From positions 1,007,136 through 1,071,135 of the forward strand of contig NZ_JACCCL010000001.1 in NCBI RefSeq assembly GCF_013408665.1: a stretch of 64,000 nt of DNA. Reading direction: 5' to 3'. The position numbers were made by a program, and so were the translations under genes. The notes beneath the pieces are model-generated. The model was not told where the DNA came from and searched no databases. It saw only the letters and a list, made by a program, of their open reading frames with translations. Of the stretch, positions 56,798-64,000 are shown piece after piece. This DNA comes from Sporosarcina sp. JAI121. Its GTDB lineage: Bacteria > Bacillota > Bacilli > Bacillales_A > Planococcaceae. How positions within the stretch are numbered: position 1 is the first letter of the stretch; every line of letters starts with the position of its first letter.

Positions 56798-57243
56798 AAC
56801 CTTACCATTATCGTTTTGAAAAAGTGTTGACGTTCCGGGAACAGGAGAAAACTGAGACGGAAGTTGAGTTCAAAGGGGCTGTTGAGGCTTTCGAAACAGT
56901 CGCAACCAAACTATATGATTTGCTGAAAAAGAAAGAAGATATTCTTATGGAGCAACAAGTTAAAATGACGGCCGGATTTTCAGTCAATGAAATTCATCAC
57001 TATGCTAGATTCATTACCAGTTTAGAAAAAAGGACTGCAGAAGTGCAGCAGCAAGTGATGCAAGCCCGTTCAAAAATGAATTGGTATGAGAATAAACTGT
57101 TGGAAAAAACGCTTGAGGTGCGAAAGTTTGAAAAGATGAGAGAAAAAGATCATGAAAATCATCGCGCAGAAATGGAACAGTTGGAAGCGATAGAGCTTGA
57201 TGAATTATCGACGCTGAAGTTCCGCGGAAGAGAAAACGGGTGA
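56794..57243 (+). CDS. fliJ: Flagellar export chaperone FliJ
   Basis: 149 residues from TTG 56794 after GGGAGG. An all-helical coiled coil starting MKPYHYRFEKVLTFREQEKT, the family's hallmark. FliJ sits in the FliI ring like the gamma stalk and escorts substrates. It overlaps fliI by 4 bp. Confidence 0.9.
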   Translation: MKPYHYRFEKVLTFREQEKTETEVEFKGAVEAFETVATKLYDLLKKKEDILMEQQVKMTAGFSVNEIHHYARFITSLEKRTAEVQQQVMQARSKMNWYENKLLEKTLEVRKFEKMREKDHENHRAEMEQLEAIELDELSTLKFRGRENG

Positions 57244-57250
57244 TAATAGG

Positions 57251-57853
57251 GTGAAAAAGACTAAACGAACAAAAGAATTCTCTACAGGAGAAATAGAGAA
57301 GAGCCCAGGGATATTACAGGTTTTACTGCTTTGGGTCATTATTCCGCTTCTATTTGCAATGGCGGTATTCCTGATTATCGCAACTGTCCTTGACATAAAC
57401 GTTTTTGACAAAGCAAAAGGATCGTCAGAAAATCTTCCATTCCTTACTGAAAAGAAGGAACAGGAAACGGAAGCAGGAGAGATTATCCTAGAAGAGCGCG
57501 TCGTGACGATGCAAGCGGAAATTCAGGAGAAGGAAGCCCAACTTTTCAAAGTACAACAAGATCTCGATAAATCTTCCGATGAAAATAAGAAATTGTTGAA
57601 GGAACAGGAAAAGCTTCTTGAAGAAATCACGGTACTTGAACAAGAAAAAGAGGATTCAAAACGAAATTTCAAAGATATCGTGTCGACCTTTGAGCAGATG
57701 TCGGCAAAATCTGCAGCCCCTGTCATATCAAAAATGAGTGACGCGGAAGCCATTCGGATTTTAACTAGTTTGAAACCGGCTACCCTTGCTTCCGTTCTTG
57801 AAAAAATGTCACCAGAAGACGCTGCAAAATACACTGTGATGATGACTAAATAG
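57251..57853 (+). CDS. MotE/YlxF-like flagellar protein
   Basis: 200 residues with GTG start. One membrane segment (about 24-47) is followed by a coiled coil (about 78-140) and a MgtE-N-like helical end with MSDAEAIRILTSLKPATLASVLEKM. This layout matches B. subtilis YlxF and MotE-type proteins, which in some species act near the motor. It occupies the ylxF position between fliJ and fliK. Confidence 0.85.
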   Translation: MKKTKRTKEFSTGEIEKSPGILQVLLLWVIIPLLFAMAVFLIIATVLDINVFDKAKGSSENLPFLTEKKEQETEAGEIILEERVVTMQAEIQEKEAQLFKVQQDLDKSSDENKKLLKEQEKLLEEITVLEQEKEDSKRNFKDIVSTFEQMSAKSAAPVISKMSDAEAIRILTSLKPATLASVLEKMSPEDAAKYTVMMTK

Positions 57854-57893
57854 TTGTCGGTTTCTGCCGATACTATTGAAGGGAGGTGGATAA

Positions 57894-59159
57894 GTGAACA
57901 TCGCATTGATGCAAGCAACAAGTGGGGCTAATTTGAAGGTTCCGACAACTAGTGTGCAGACAAAGAAGCCGGAACAAAGTACATTCGGTTCGATTTTTAG
58001 CAGTGCCGCTGGAAATACCCCTTTATCCGTCGTTCCGGTCCAAGAACCGAGTGACAACGGGATTTCAGATGAATCGATATTGGCCATTTTTAACGCGACA
58101 TCTATAGAAGAGCTTGAAGTTGTAGCAAAGGGTAAAACGGATGAGGAAAACGAGGATTCGACAAATAAACTGAACTTAATCGACAATCTAGGTAATCTGG
58201 AAGAGCTGGCCAGTATGTTAGATCTTAATCTCGAAGAACTGGTTGAAAGTTTGCTTCCGCTGTTACAAAAAGCAGGACTAACGAAAGATGAACTCTCGGA
58301 AGTGGCTAATACGACCGATTTTTGGACGGTATTGAATGCCATTGATAAAGTGGCTCCAAATTTTTTCACACAATTGACGGAGGCACTCGAAGGAAAAGGC
58401 GTTATCCCGAAACAACAGGCGGTAGATTTGTTGACACTGTTGAAAACAGCTGAACTTGCAGCACCGAAAACAGATTTATTTATGAAGCAGGAACAGCAGG
58501 TTTTTTCCTTGCAAGGTTACTTGGTAACTGAGGGGGAACATTTTGGAAATGTACGTAATTCCCAGAGTTCAGCAAACCATGGGATTTTACAGTTGATGGA
58601 GTCGAAACATGTCGGACAAACTGTCATTCAGGCGGATAAAGGTTCAGAGTTAACACAACAAACGTATAGCAGTGTAGCTGGAAACGTGGCAGTAGGTAAA
58701 GGTGAAATCACAAATGCTGAATTGGAAAATCGTAATAGCGCACGAAATGAGACATTGATCAAAGAGATGCAAACTATTTTCAAGCGTGCGAATTTCGGTC
58801 AGACAGGTGGAACGAACCGTTTGCTCATCAAACTCTATCCGGAACATCTCGGTCAAGTCAGAATTGAATTGATTCAAAACAACGGTATCATGACAGCAAG
58901 AATCCTTGCTTCGACTGCACTTGGCAAAGAGATGCTAGATAGTCAGCTGCACCAGCTCAGAAGCGCATTCCTGCAACAAAACCTACAAGTGGAACGAATC
59001 GACATTGCCCAAACACTGCAAGACACCTCAAGAAATGATCGTGAGCAGGCGTTTAATCAGCACTTCAAAAAAGAGGCACAAGAAACGGAAAACCATCATG
59101 ATGAAAATGATGAAGAAGGAATGACATTCCAAGAATATATGATCGAGTTAGAGGTGTAA
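57894..59159 (+). CDS. fliK: Flagellar hook-length control protein FliK
   Basis: 421 residues with GTG start at 57894 after GGGAGGTGG. A low-complexity N-terminal secreted part (Ser/Thr/Glu-rich) ends in the Flg_hook domain (about 300-380) with NRLLIKLYPEHLGQVRIEL. It measures hook length and switches export by acting on FlhB. Compare the FliK-like YlqG at 37235. Confidence 0.92.
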   Translation: MNIALMQATSGANLKVPTTSVQTKKPEQSTFGSIFSSAAGNTPLSVVPVQEPSDNGISDESILAIFNATSIEELEVVAKGKTDEENEDSTNKLNLIDNLGNLEELASMLDLNLEELVESLLPLLQKAGLTKDELSEVANTTDFWTVLNAIDKVAPNFFTQLTEALEGKGVIPKQQAVDLLTLLKTAELAAPKTDLFMKQEQQVFSLQGYLVTEGEHFGNVRNSQSSANHGILQLMESKHVGQTVIQADKGSELTQQTYSSVAGNVAVGKGEITNAELENRNSARNETLIKEMQTIFKRANFGQTGGTNRLLIKLYPEHLGQVRIELIQNNGIMTARILASTALGKEMLDSQLHQLRSAFLQQNLQVERIDIAQTLQDTSRNDREQAFNQHFKKEAQETENHHDENDEEGMTFQEYMIELEV

Positions 59160-59162
59160 GTA

Positions 59163-59810
59163 ATGATTGATGGACAACAACCAATTTCAAGTTCGATGTA
59201 TTTGGTCAATAAAAAACGGGATGAGCGCCAAACCGGTAACGGGGTCATGGGGAAAGATGACTTCATGAAATTACTTATCACCCAATTGCAAAATCAGGAC
59301 CCGACAAACCCGATGAAAGATAATGAGTTTATCGCTCAGATGGCTCAGTTTTCTGCATTGGAACAGACGATGAATTTATCAAAGTCCTTTGATAAATTTG
59401 CCGAAGCACAAAACCAATCACAACTGATTCAGTACAATAGCTTCGTAGGGAAAAATATCAAATGGCATGAAATAACGGACAAAACCGGAGAAGACGGCAA
59501 ACCAGTCATTAACGAAGGAACAGGAATGATTAATTCGGTGAAGTTCGTGAATGGTTCCGCTATATTTACGATGCAGGATGGGAAAGAACTGACGCCGGGC
59601 AATATTTCGGAAGTTCTTGCCGGAGCTGGCAATACAAACAGCCTCGTGGAAGCTAGTATGCTAATCGGGAAAACAGTCGGGTATTCAGATGGCGAGGTAG
59701 AAAAGACAGGTACAGTCGTCTCCGTTTCTAATAAAGAAGGAAAATTGCAGTACATTTTAAATGACGGAAGCCGTATTGATGGTAACAATTTCACATCAAT
59801 AAGCCAATAA
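59163..59810 (+). CDS. flgD: Flagellar hook capping protein FlgD
   Basis: 215 residues; LGKDDFMKLLITQLQNQDP-type motif (here MGKDDFMKLLITQLQNQD near 29-46) and EFIAQMAQFSALEQ mark FlgD, the scaffold for hook assembly. The C-terminus is a small beta domain. AGAGGTG precedes the ATG. It overlaps nothing; the next gene is 19 bp on. Confidence 0.94.
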   Translation: MIDGQQPISSSMYLVNKKRDERQTGNGVMGKDDFMKLLITQLQNQDPTNPMKDNEFIAQMAQFSALEQTMNLSKSFDKFAEAQNQSQLIQYNSFVGKNIKWHEITDKTGEDGKPVINEGTGMINSVKFVNGSAIFTMQDGKELTPGNISEVLAGAGNTNSLVEASMLIGKTVGYSDGEVEKTGTVVSVSNKEGKLQYILNDGSRIDGNNFTSISQ

Positions 59811-59829
59811 GCAAGAACGGAGTGAATGT

Positions 59830-60210
59830 ATGGACAACGTAAACATCCATCGCATTCCCTCGCAACCGCTCATACGCCAAGGACAATCGCCGAAAATCCA
59901 ACCAAGTCCGAAACAATCCTTTCTTGAACATCTGAATAAAGCGGTACAGCCTGCTGAACTTAAAATCAGCAAACACGCATCAGAACGTTTGACGGAACGG
60001 AATATCCATATATCGGATGCTGAATGGGCACATGTCACTGAAAAGGTGAATGAGGCGAAGGTGAAGGGAATCAAAGAATCGCTCGTACTGATGGATCAGG
60101 CAGCACTTATTGTCAGTGCAAAAAATTCGACAGTTATTACAGCGATGGATCGCATGGAAGCGAAAGATCAACTATTTACGAACATCGACGGCACAATCGT
60201 GCTTAGCTAA
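59830..60210 (+). CDS. Flagellar operon protein of unknown function (TIGR02530-like)
   Basis: 126 residues. A proline- and glutamine-rich start is followed by ELKISKHASERLTERNIHIS and IKESLVLMDQAALIVSAKNSTVITA, the core of the TIGR02530 flagellar operon family. It lies between flgD and flgE, where other Bacillales have it but B. subtilis does not. No enzymatic motif, signal peptide or membrane segment is seen. A role in hook assembly is inference. Confidence 0.8.
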   Translation: MDNVNIHRIPSQPLIRQGQSPKIQPSPKQSFLEHLNKAVQPAELKISKHASERLTERNIHISDAEWAHVTEKVNEAKVKGIKESLVLMDQAALIVSAKNSTVITAMDRMEAKDQLFTNIDGTIVLS

Positions 60211-60302
60211 TACCGAATGGCAGGACCTTATTAGGATGCCATCCATCTGCTGACCGACGGAAGCAGATACACTTTTTTACAATCGAGAGGGGAAAAACAT
60301 AA

Positions 60303-61109
60303 ATGTTACGTTCAATGTATTCAGGTATTTCAGGACTACGAAACTTCCAAACAAAACTAGATGTAATTGGTAACAACATCTCTAACGTCAATACGTACGG
60401 ATTTAAAAAAGGCCGTACAATCTTTAAAGACTTGATTTCACAGACGGTAGCGGGATCGTCCGGACCTATGGAAAGCGGTGCGCGCGGTGGGGTTAACGCA
60501 AAACAAGTGGGACTTGGTTCTCAAATCGCGGCAATCGATACGATCCATACTGGTGGTTCAACACAATTTACAGGGAATACACTAGATCTGGCAATTGCAG
60601 GTGATGGATTCTTTAAGGTGGGGGAAGATGGCGGCGATAATGCATTCTATACTAGGGCCGGTAATTTTTATATGGATCAAGCAGGCGATTTAGTAGATGG
60701 AGAGGGAAGATATGTTCTAGATATTGATGACAATAAAATTAACATACCACTTACCGCCACATCGATGTCAATCGGTCAAGATGGAAGTGTGAAATATGTA
60801 CTTCCAGACGAAGATGAAGTCCAGGGAGATGCTCAAATATCTATAACGAAGTTTTCGAACCCTGGGGGACTCGAAAAAGTAGGCGGGAATTTATTTCAAA
60901 TCTCAGCCAACTCTGGTCCGGCCTCCACGGGTGGACCCCTTGATGAAGGTCGAGGGAAAATTGAATCCGGGTTCTTAGAAATGTCCAACGTCGATCTTGC
61001 CGAAGAATTCACTGAAATGATTGTTGCGCAACGTGGATTCCAAGCAAACACGCGGATCATTACAACATCTGATGAAATCCTTCAAGAACTTGTCAACTTG
61101 AAACGATAA
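60303..61109 (+). CDS. flgE: Flagellar hook protein FlgE (short, FlgG-like)
   Basis: 268 residues. The rod/hook N-terminus MLRSMYSGISGLRNFQTKLD and NNISNVNTYGFKK, the middle IAGDGFFKV and C-terminal LAEEFTEMIVAQRGFQANTRI are all present. It lacks the large outer domains of enteric FlgE, as in B. subtilis, where the hook protein was first named FlgG. Secreted by the type III path; no Sec signal. Confidence 0.92.
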   Translation: MLRSMYSGISGLRNFQTKLDVIGNNISNVNTYGFKKGRTIFKDLISQTVAGSSGPMESGARGGVNAKQVGLGSQIAAIDTIHTGGSTQFTGNTLDLAIAGDGFFKVGEDGGDNAFYTRAGNFYMDQAGDLVDGEGRYVLDIDDNKINIPLTATSMSIGQDGSVKYVLPDEDEVQGDAQISITKFSNPGGLEKVGGNLFQISANSGPASTGGPLDEGRGKIESGFLEMSNVDLAEEFTEMIVAQRGFQANTRIITTSDEILQELVNLKR

Positions 61110-61223
61110 GAAACTTACTTTATCTAAATCGAACATACTGAGAGAAGGCTCCCCTAGCGTCGAATCGCGTCCAGTGGACGTCTATAATCTAACTTATATA
61201 GCATAGCTTTCACAAGAAAAGGA

Positions 61224-61252
61224 GGGCTGGGCCGGCTCTTGCAGCCCGGCCC
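61224..61252 (+). promoter_or_regulatory. Hairpin between the swrD ribosome site and start codon
   Basis: GGGCTGGGC (61224-61232) pairs with GCCCGGCCC (61244-61252) with one G-T pair. AAAAGGAG (61217-61224) sits at its 5' foot and ATG 61262 nine bases after its 3' foot. Folded, the ribosome site and start are correctly spaced; unfolded they are 37 bp apart. There is no T run, so a terminator is less likely. Confidence 0.6.
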
Positions 61253-61261
61253 CTTACATAT

Positions 61262-61483
61262 ATGATACAAGTTACACGCTTGAATGGCAGTGCGTTCACG
61301 TTGAATGCATTATACATAGAAAGAATTGAGTCGTTTCCCGATACTACGATTACATTGACGACAGGCTCGAAATATGTTGTCCTCGATACGGCCGATGAAG
61401 TGAACAGCCGGATCGTCGAATTTTATAAGGCGGTCCAGTTGTTATCAAATCCGCATATCCGAGGTGAAGAACATGAAGAATAA
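61262..61483 (+). CDS. swrD: Flagellar protein SwrD/FlbD
   Basis: 73 residues starting MIQVTRLNGSAFTLNALYIE with PDTTITLTTGSKYVV, the FlbD family. B. subtilis SwrD (YlzI) raises flagellar torque and is needed for swarming. The ATG is set by homology; its ribosome site is separated from it by a hairpin. Its end overlaps fliL. Confidence 0.93.
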   Translation: MIQVTRLNGSAFTLNALYIERIESFPDTTITLTTGSKYVVLDTADEVNSRIVEFYKAVQLLSNPHIRGEEHEE

Positions 61484-61898
61484 ACTGTTGACAGTATCCC
61501 TAATCATAATCGTCTGTATTACATTGCTAGGCGGTGTTGCACTCGTACTCGCCATGCAGCTGAAAAACGGCGATGACGTAAAAGAACCGACAATTGATGA
61601 CATCATCGAATCCTCGGTTGATGTCGAAGAGATTACAACGAATTTAGGCAACCGGCAATTCATCCGAATCACCTTGAAAATCCAGACGGACAATAAAAAG
61701 GCGGCGGAAGAGCTTGCCAAAAGGGATTTCCAAGTGAAAAACATCGTCATCCAGGAACTTTCCGAGATGACAGCGAAAGATCTAGAAGGGAAAGCCGGTA
61801 AACAAGCCTTCGAGGATGCATTGAAATCACACTTAAATCCACTTATGCAAAACGGTGACGTCGAAAAAGTCTATATCGTATCTTATATTATTCAATAA
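61473..61898 (+). CDS. fliL: Flagellar basal-body-associated protein FliL
   Basis: 141 residues from ATG 61473, six bases after GAGGTG; GTG 61464 overlaps that site. A short cytoplasmic start, one membrane helix (about 5-28) and the periplasmic/external FliL domain with FIRITLKIQTDN. It forms a ring around MotAB stators. It overlaps swrD by 11 bp. Confidence 0.93.
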   Translation: MKNKLLTVSLIIIVCITLLGGVALVLAMQLKNGDDVKEPTIDDIIESSVDVEEITTNLGNRQFIRITLKIQTDNKKAAEELAKRDFQVKNIVIQELSEMTAKDLEGKAGKQAFEDALKSHLNPLMQNGDVEKVYIVSYIIQ

Positions 61899-62007
61899 GC
61901 ATTTAAGTTGAAGAACTGAATCCTGTGTATTAGTGGGAATTCTTTATTTCGACTTAACTATATCGTCAAATTTTGAACTTCAAACTCAGATGCCGGGAGG
62001 TGACCAT

Positions 62008-63006
62008 ATGTCAGGGGATATTTTATCCCAAAATGAGATCGACGCATTATTATCTGCGATTTCAACAGGGGAAATGTCTGCAGAAGACATGAAAAAGGAA
62101 GACGAGACCCGGAAAGTCAAAGTGTATGACTTTAAACGTGCTCTACGATTTTCCAAAGATCAAATTCGCAGTTTAACAAGGATACATGAAAATTTTGCTA
62201 GATTGCTGACGACATATTTTTCAGCACAGTTACGAACGTACGTCCAAATCAATGTGGCATCGGTCGATCAGATCCCATTTGAGGAATTTATCCGTTCCAT
62301 TCCAAATATGACGTTAATTAATATCTTTGAAGTACCGCCTTTGGAAGGTAACATCCTGATGGAAGTAAATCCGAACATTGCTTATACGATGCTTGACCGC
62401 CTAATGGGAGGAGTGGGAGCAAGCCCGGGGAAAGTCGATAATTTGACGGAGATCGAGTTAAAAATCATGACTAACTTATTTGAGCGTTCCTTCGATAATC
62501 TACGGGAAGCGTGGTCCGGAATCATTGATATTGATCCATTCCTGACAGAGATGGAAGTGAATCCTCAGTTCCTTCAGATGATATCGCCGAATGAAACGGT
62601 TGTAGTCATTTCCTTTAATATCGTGATCGGTGAATCAAGCGGGATGATCAACATTTGTATTCCGCACGTTGTTCTCGAACCGATCGTACCCAATTTGTCG
62701 GTCCGTTATTGGATGCAGACAAATAAAAAAGAACCGTCGCCAGAGCAAAGTGCAATTCTTGAAAAAAGGTTAAAAAAAGCCCCGTTGTCGGTCATCGCTG
62801 AACTTGGCAATGGAAAGATGACGATTGAGGATTTTCTTTACCTTCAAAAGGGGGATGTCATCAAGCTTGATAGTAAAATTGAGGATCCGCTTATCATCAA
62901 AATCGGCGATATGCCGAAATTCACCGCACAGCCCGGCCATTTGAAAAACCGGATGGCTGTACAGATAATAGATACAGAGATTGGAGGGGATGAAGATGAT
63001 GAGTGA
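62008..63006 (+). CDS. fliM: Flagellar motor switch protein FliM
   Basis: 332 residues from ATG 62008, five bases after GGGAGGTG; an upstream ATG (61933) has no ribosome site. The N-terminal SGDILSQNEIDALLSA is the CheY-P docking peptide, followed by the CheC-like middle and a C-terminal FliN-like domain. It sets rotation sense with FliG and FliY. It overlaps fliY by 11 bp. Confidence 0.96.
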   Translation: MSGDILSQNEIDALLSAISTGEMSAEDMKKEDETRKVKVYDFKRALRFSKDQIRSLTRIHENFARLLTTYFSAQLRTYVQINVASVDQIPFEEFIRSIPNMTLINIFEVPPLEGNILMEVNPNIAYTMLDRLMGGVGASPGKVDNLTEIELKIMTNLFERSFDNLREAWSGIIDIDPFLTEMEVNPQFLQMISPNETVVVISFNIVIGESSGMINICIPHVVLEPIVPNLSVRYWMQTNKKEPSPEQSAILEKRLKKAPLSVIAELGNGKMTIEDFLYLQKGDVIKLDSKIEDPLIIKIGDMPKFTAQPGHLKNRMAVQIIDTEIGGDEDDE

Positions 63007-64000
63007 TAATATCCTTTCGCAGGAAGAAATAGAAGCATTATTACGCGGGGAACCGTTGCCGAGTAGTGAAGTAGAGGAATCGACAAAAAAGATTTTAGCG
63101 ACGGAAGATTATTTGGACGCAATGGAACAGGATGCGCTCGGTGAAATCGGCAATATATCATTCGGCAGTTCAGCGACGGCATTGTCATCGCTGCTTGGTC
63201 AAAAAGTTGATATAACGACACCAACCATCTCGGTTGTTGATAAGGAAACGTTAGAAGAAGAATTCATCCATCCGTATGTTGCCGTTAAAGTGGACTACAC
63301 AGTAGGGCTTAGCGGGATGAATCTACTCGTTATCAAACAAAGTGACGCGGCTATCATTGCGGATCTCATGTTGGGAGGCGATGGTTCGGAACCGAATATG
63401 GACCTAGGTGAAATCCATTTGAGTGCAGTTCAAGAAGCGATGAATCAAATGATGGGTTCAGCGGCGACTTCAATGTCGACATTATTCAATAAAAAAGTTG
63501 ATATTTCGCCTCCTTCAATCGACCTGGTGGATATTTTGGGAAATAAGGGGCGTGAACTTATTCCCGAAGACGATTTATTGATAAAAGTGTCATTTACTCT
63601 AAAGGTCGGTGATTTGATTGATTCGAATATCATGCAATTGCTGCCTCTTGGATTTGGGAAGAAATTAGTAGCCTCCCTTATCGGAGGGGACGTGGAAGAG
63701 GAGACTGCTGCGGTTGCGGAGATGGCACCGCCAAAAGTACAGCAGCCTTCTCCTAGAGAACAGCAACCGGAACAGCAACAATCTTATGGACATGAGGTCT
63801 CTTCTCAAGGGATGCAGCAGTACGCCAATGAACCGCCTGTGCAACACCAGATGCCAATGCGTCCTCAACAGCCACAAGTGCAAGTTCAGCAGGCACAGTT
63901 CGCAAGTTTTGAAAGTCCGACTTTGAACCAATCCGAAGCGAATAATTTGAATATGCTTCTTGATATTCCATTGCAAGTAACGGTCGAGCTTGGAAGAACA
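62996..64000 (+). CDS. fliY: Flagellar motor switch phosphatase FliY, 5' part
   Basis: 335 codons from ATG 62996 (ATG 62999 also possible), six bases after GGAGGGG, running off the right edge. The N-terminal SDNILSQEEIEALLRG mirrors the FliM docking peptide. Two CheC-type active-site segments follow, ALGEIGNISFGSSATALS (about 44-61) and AVQEAMNQMMGSA. A long Gln/Pro-rich linker (about 240-310) leads into the FliN domain (LDIPLQVTVELG). It dephosphorylates CheY-P at the switch. The end is missing. Confidence 0.94.
   Translation, partial: MMSDNILSQEEIEALLRGEPLPSSEVEESTKKILATEDYLDAMEQDALGEIGNISFGSSATALSSLLGQKVDITTPTISVVDKETLEEEFIHPYVAVKVDYTVGLSGMNLLVIKQSDAAIIADLMLGGDGSEPNMDLGEIHLSAVQEAMNQMMGSAATSMSTLFNKKVDISPPSIDLVDILGNKGRELIPEDDLLIKVSFTLKVGDLIDSNIMQLLPLGFGKKLVASLIGGDVEEETAAVAEMAPPKVQQPSPREQQPEQQQSYGHEVSSQGMQQYANEPPVQHQMPMRPQQPQVQVQQAQFASFESPTLNQSEANNLNMLLDIPLQVTVELGRT

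Noticed and set aside
61224-61252. Rho-independent terminator between flgE and swrD
   Set aside because: The stem is strong but TTACATATA follows instead of a T run, and the flagellar genes beyond need read-through.

Overview
The window is a contiguous stretch of chromosomal housekeeping DNA from an endospore-forming, flagellated, low-to-moderate GC Firmicute of the Bacillales. Gene content and order follow the Bacillus subtilis ylo-ylq-fla/che region almost gene for gene, spoVM marks a spore former, and protein divergence and many TTG starts fit a Planococcaceae (Sporosarcina-like) organism. The genus is inference; family-level order is strong. Nearly everything is on the + strand. The exceptions are the 5' part of rqcH (left edge) and rpmB.

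Layout. 1-1169: rqcH (partial, minus). 1326-13872: gmk, rpoZ, coaBC, priA, def, fmt, rsmB, prpC, prkC, rsgA, rpe, thiN, mostly overlapping by a few bases, so one translation/cell-wall-signalling/metabolism operon. 13886-14292: an unusually long spoVM convergent with rpmB across a shared bidirectional terminator. 14547-20362: asp23-like gene, fakA, sdaAB, sdaAA, recG. 20752-24607: the fapR-plsX-fabD-fabG-acpP lipid operon with a clear FapR operator. 24755-31876: rnc, smc, ftsY, ylxM, ffh (RNA processing, chromosome organisation and SRP). 31989-37238: rpsP, khpA, rimM, trmD, rplS, signal peptidase I, rbgA, rnhB. 37235-39441: a FliK-like/FlhB-like pair (ylqG, ylqH). 39568-50511: sucCD, dprA, topA, trmFO, xerC, hslV, hslU, codY. 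50837-64000: the first 16 genes of the fla/che operon, flgB to fliY, the last cut by the window edge.

The most unusual non-coding signal is a family of roughly 122-125 bp structured repeats in five intergenic gaps (near 5911, 20490-20753, 24097-24352, 32588-32925 and 44898-45024). Copies occur in both orientations, singly or as tandem pairs. They share nested inverted arms whose bases differ between copies yet stay complementary, and several carry a hairpin with a conserved 7-nt loop. That pattern indicates selection for, or recent spread of, a folded nucleic acid. Other points are a 48-codon SpoVM (B. subtilis has 26) whose stop lies inside a terminator stem, a stable hairpin between the Shine-Dalgarno sequence and start codon of swrD, a candidate ~90-nt small transcript between trmFO and xerC, and the absence of rlmN, remA/yicC and ylqD from positions where B. 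subtilis has them. No mobile element, CRISPR array, tRNA or rRNA gene was seen.
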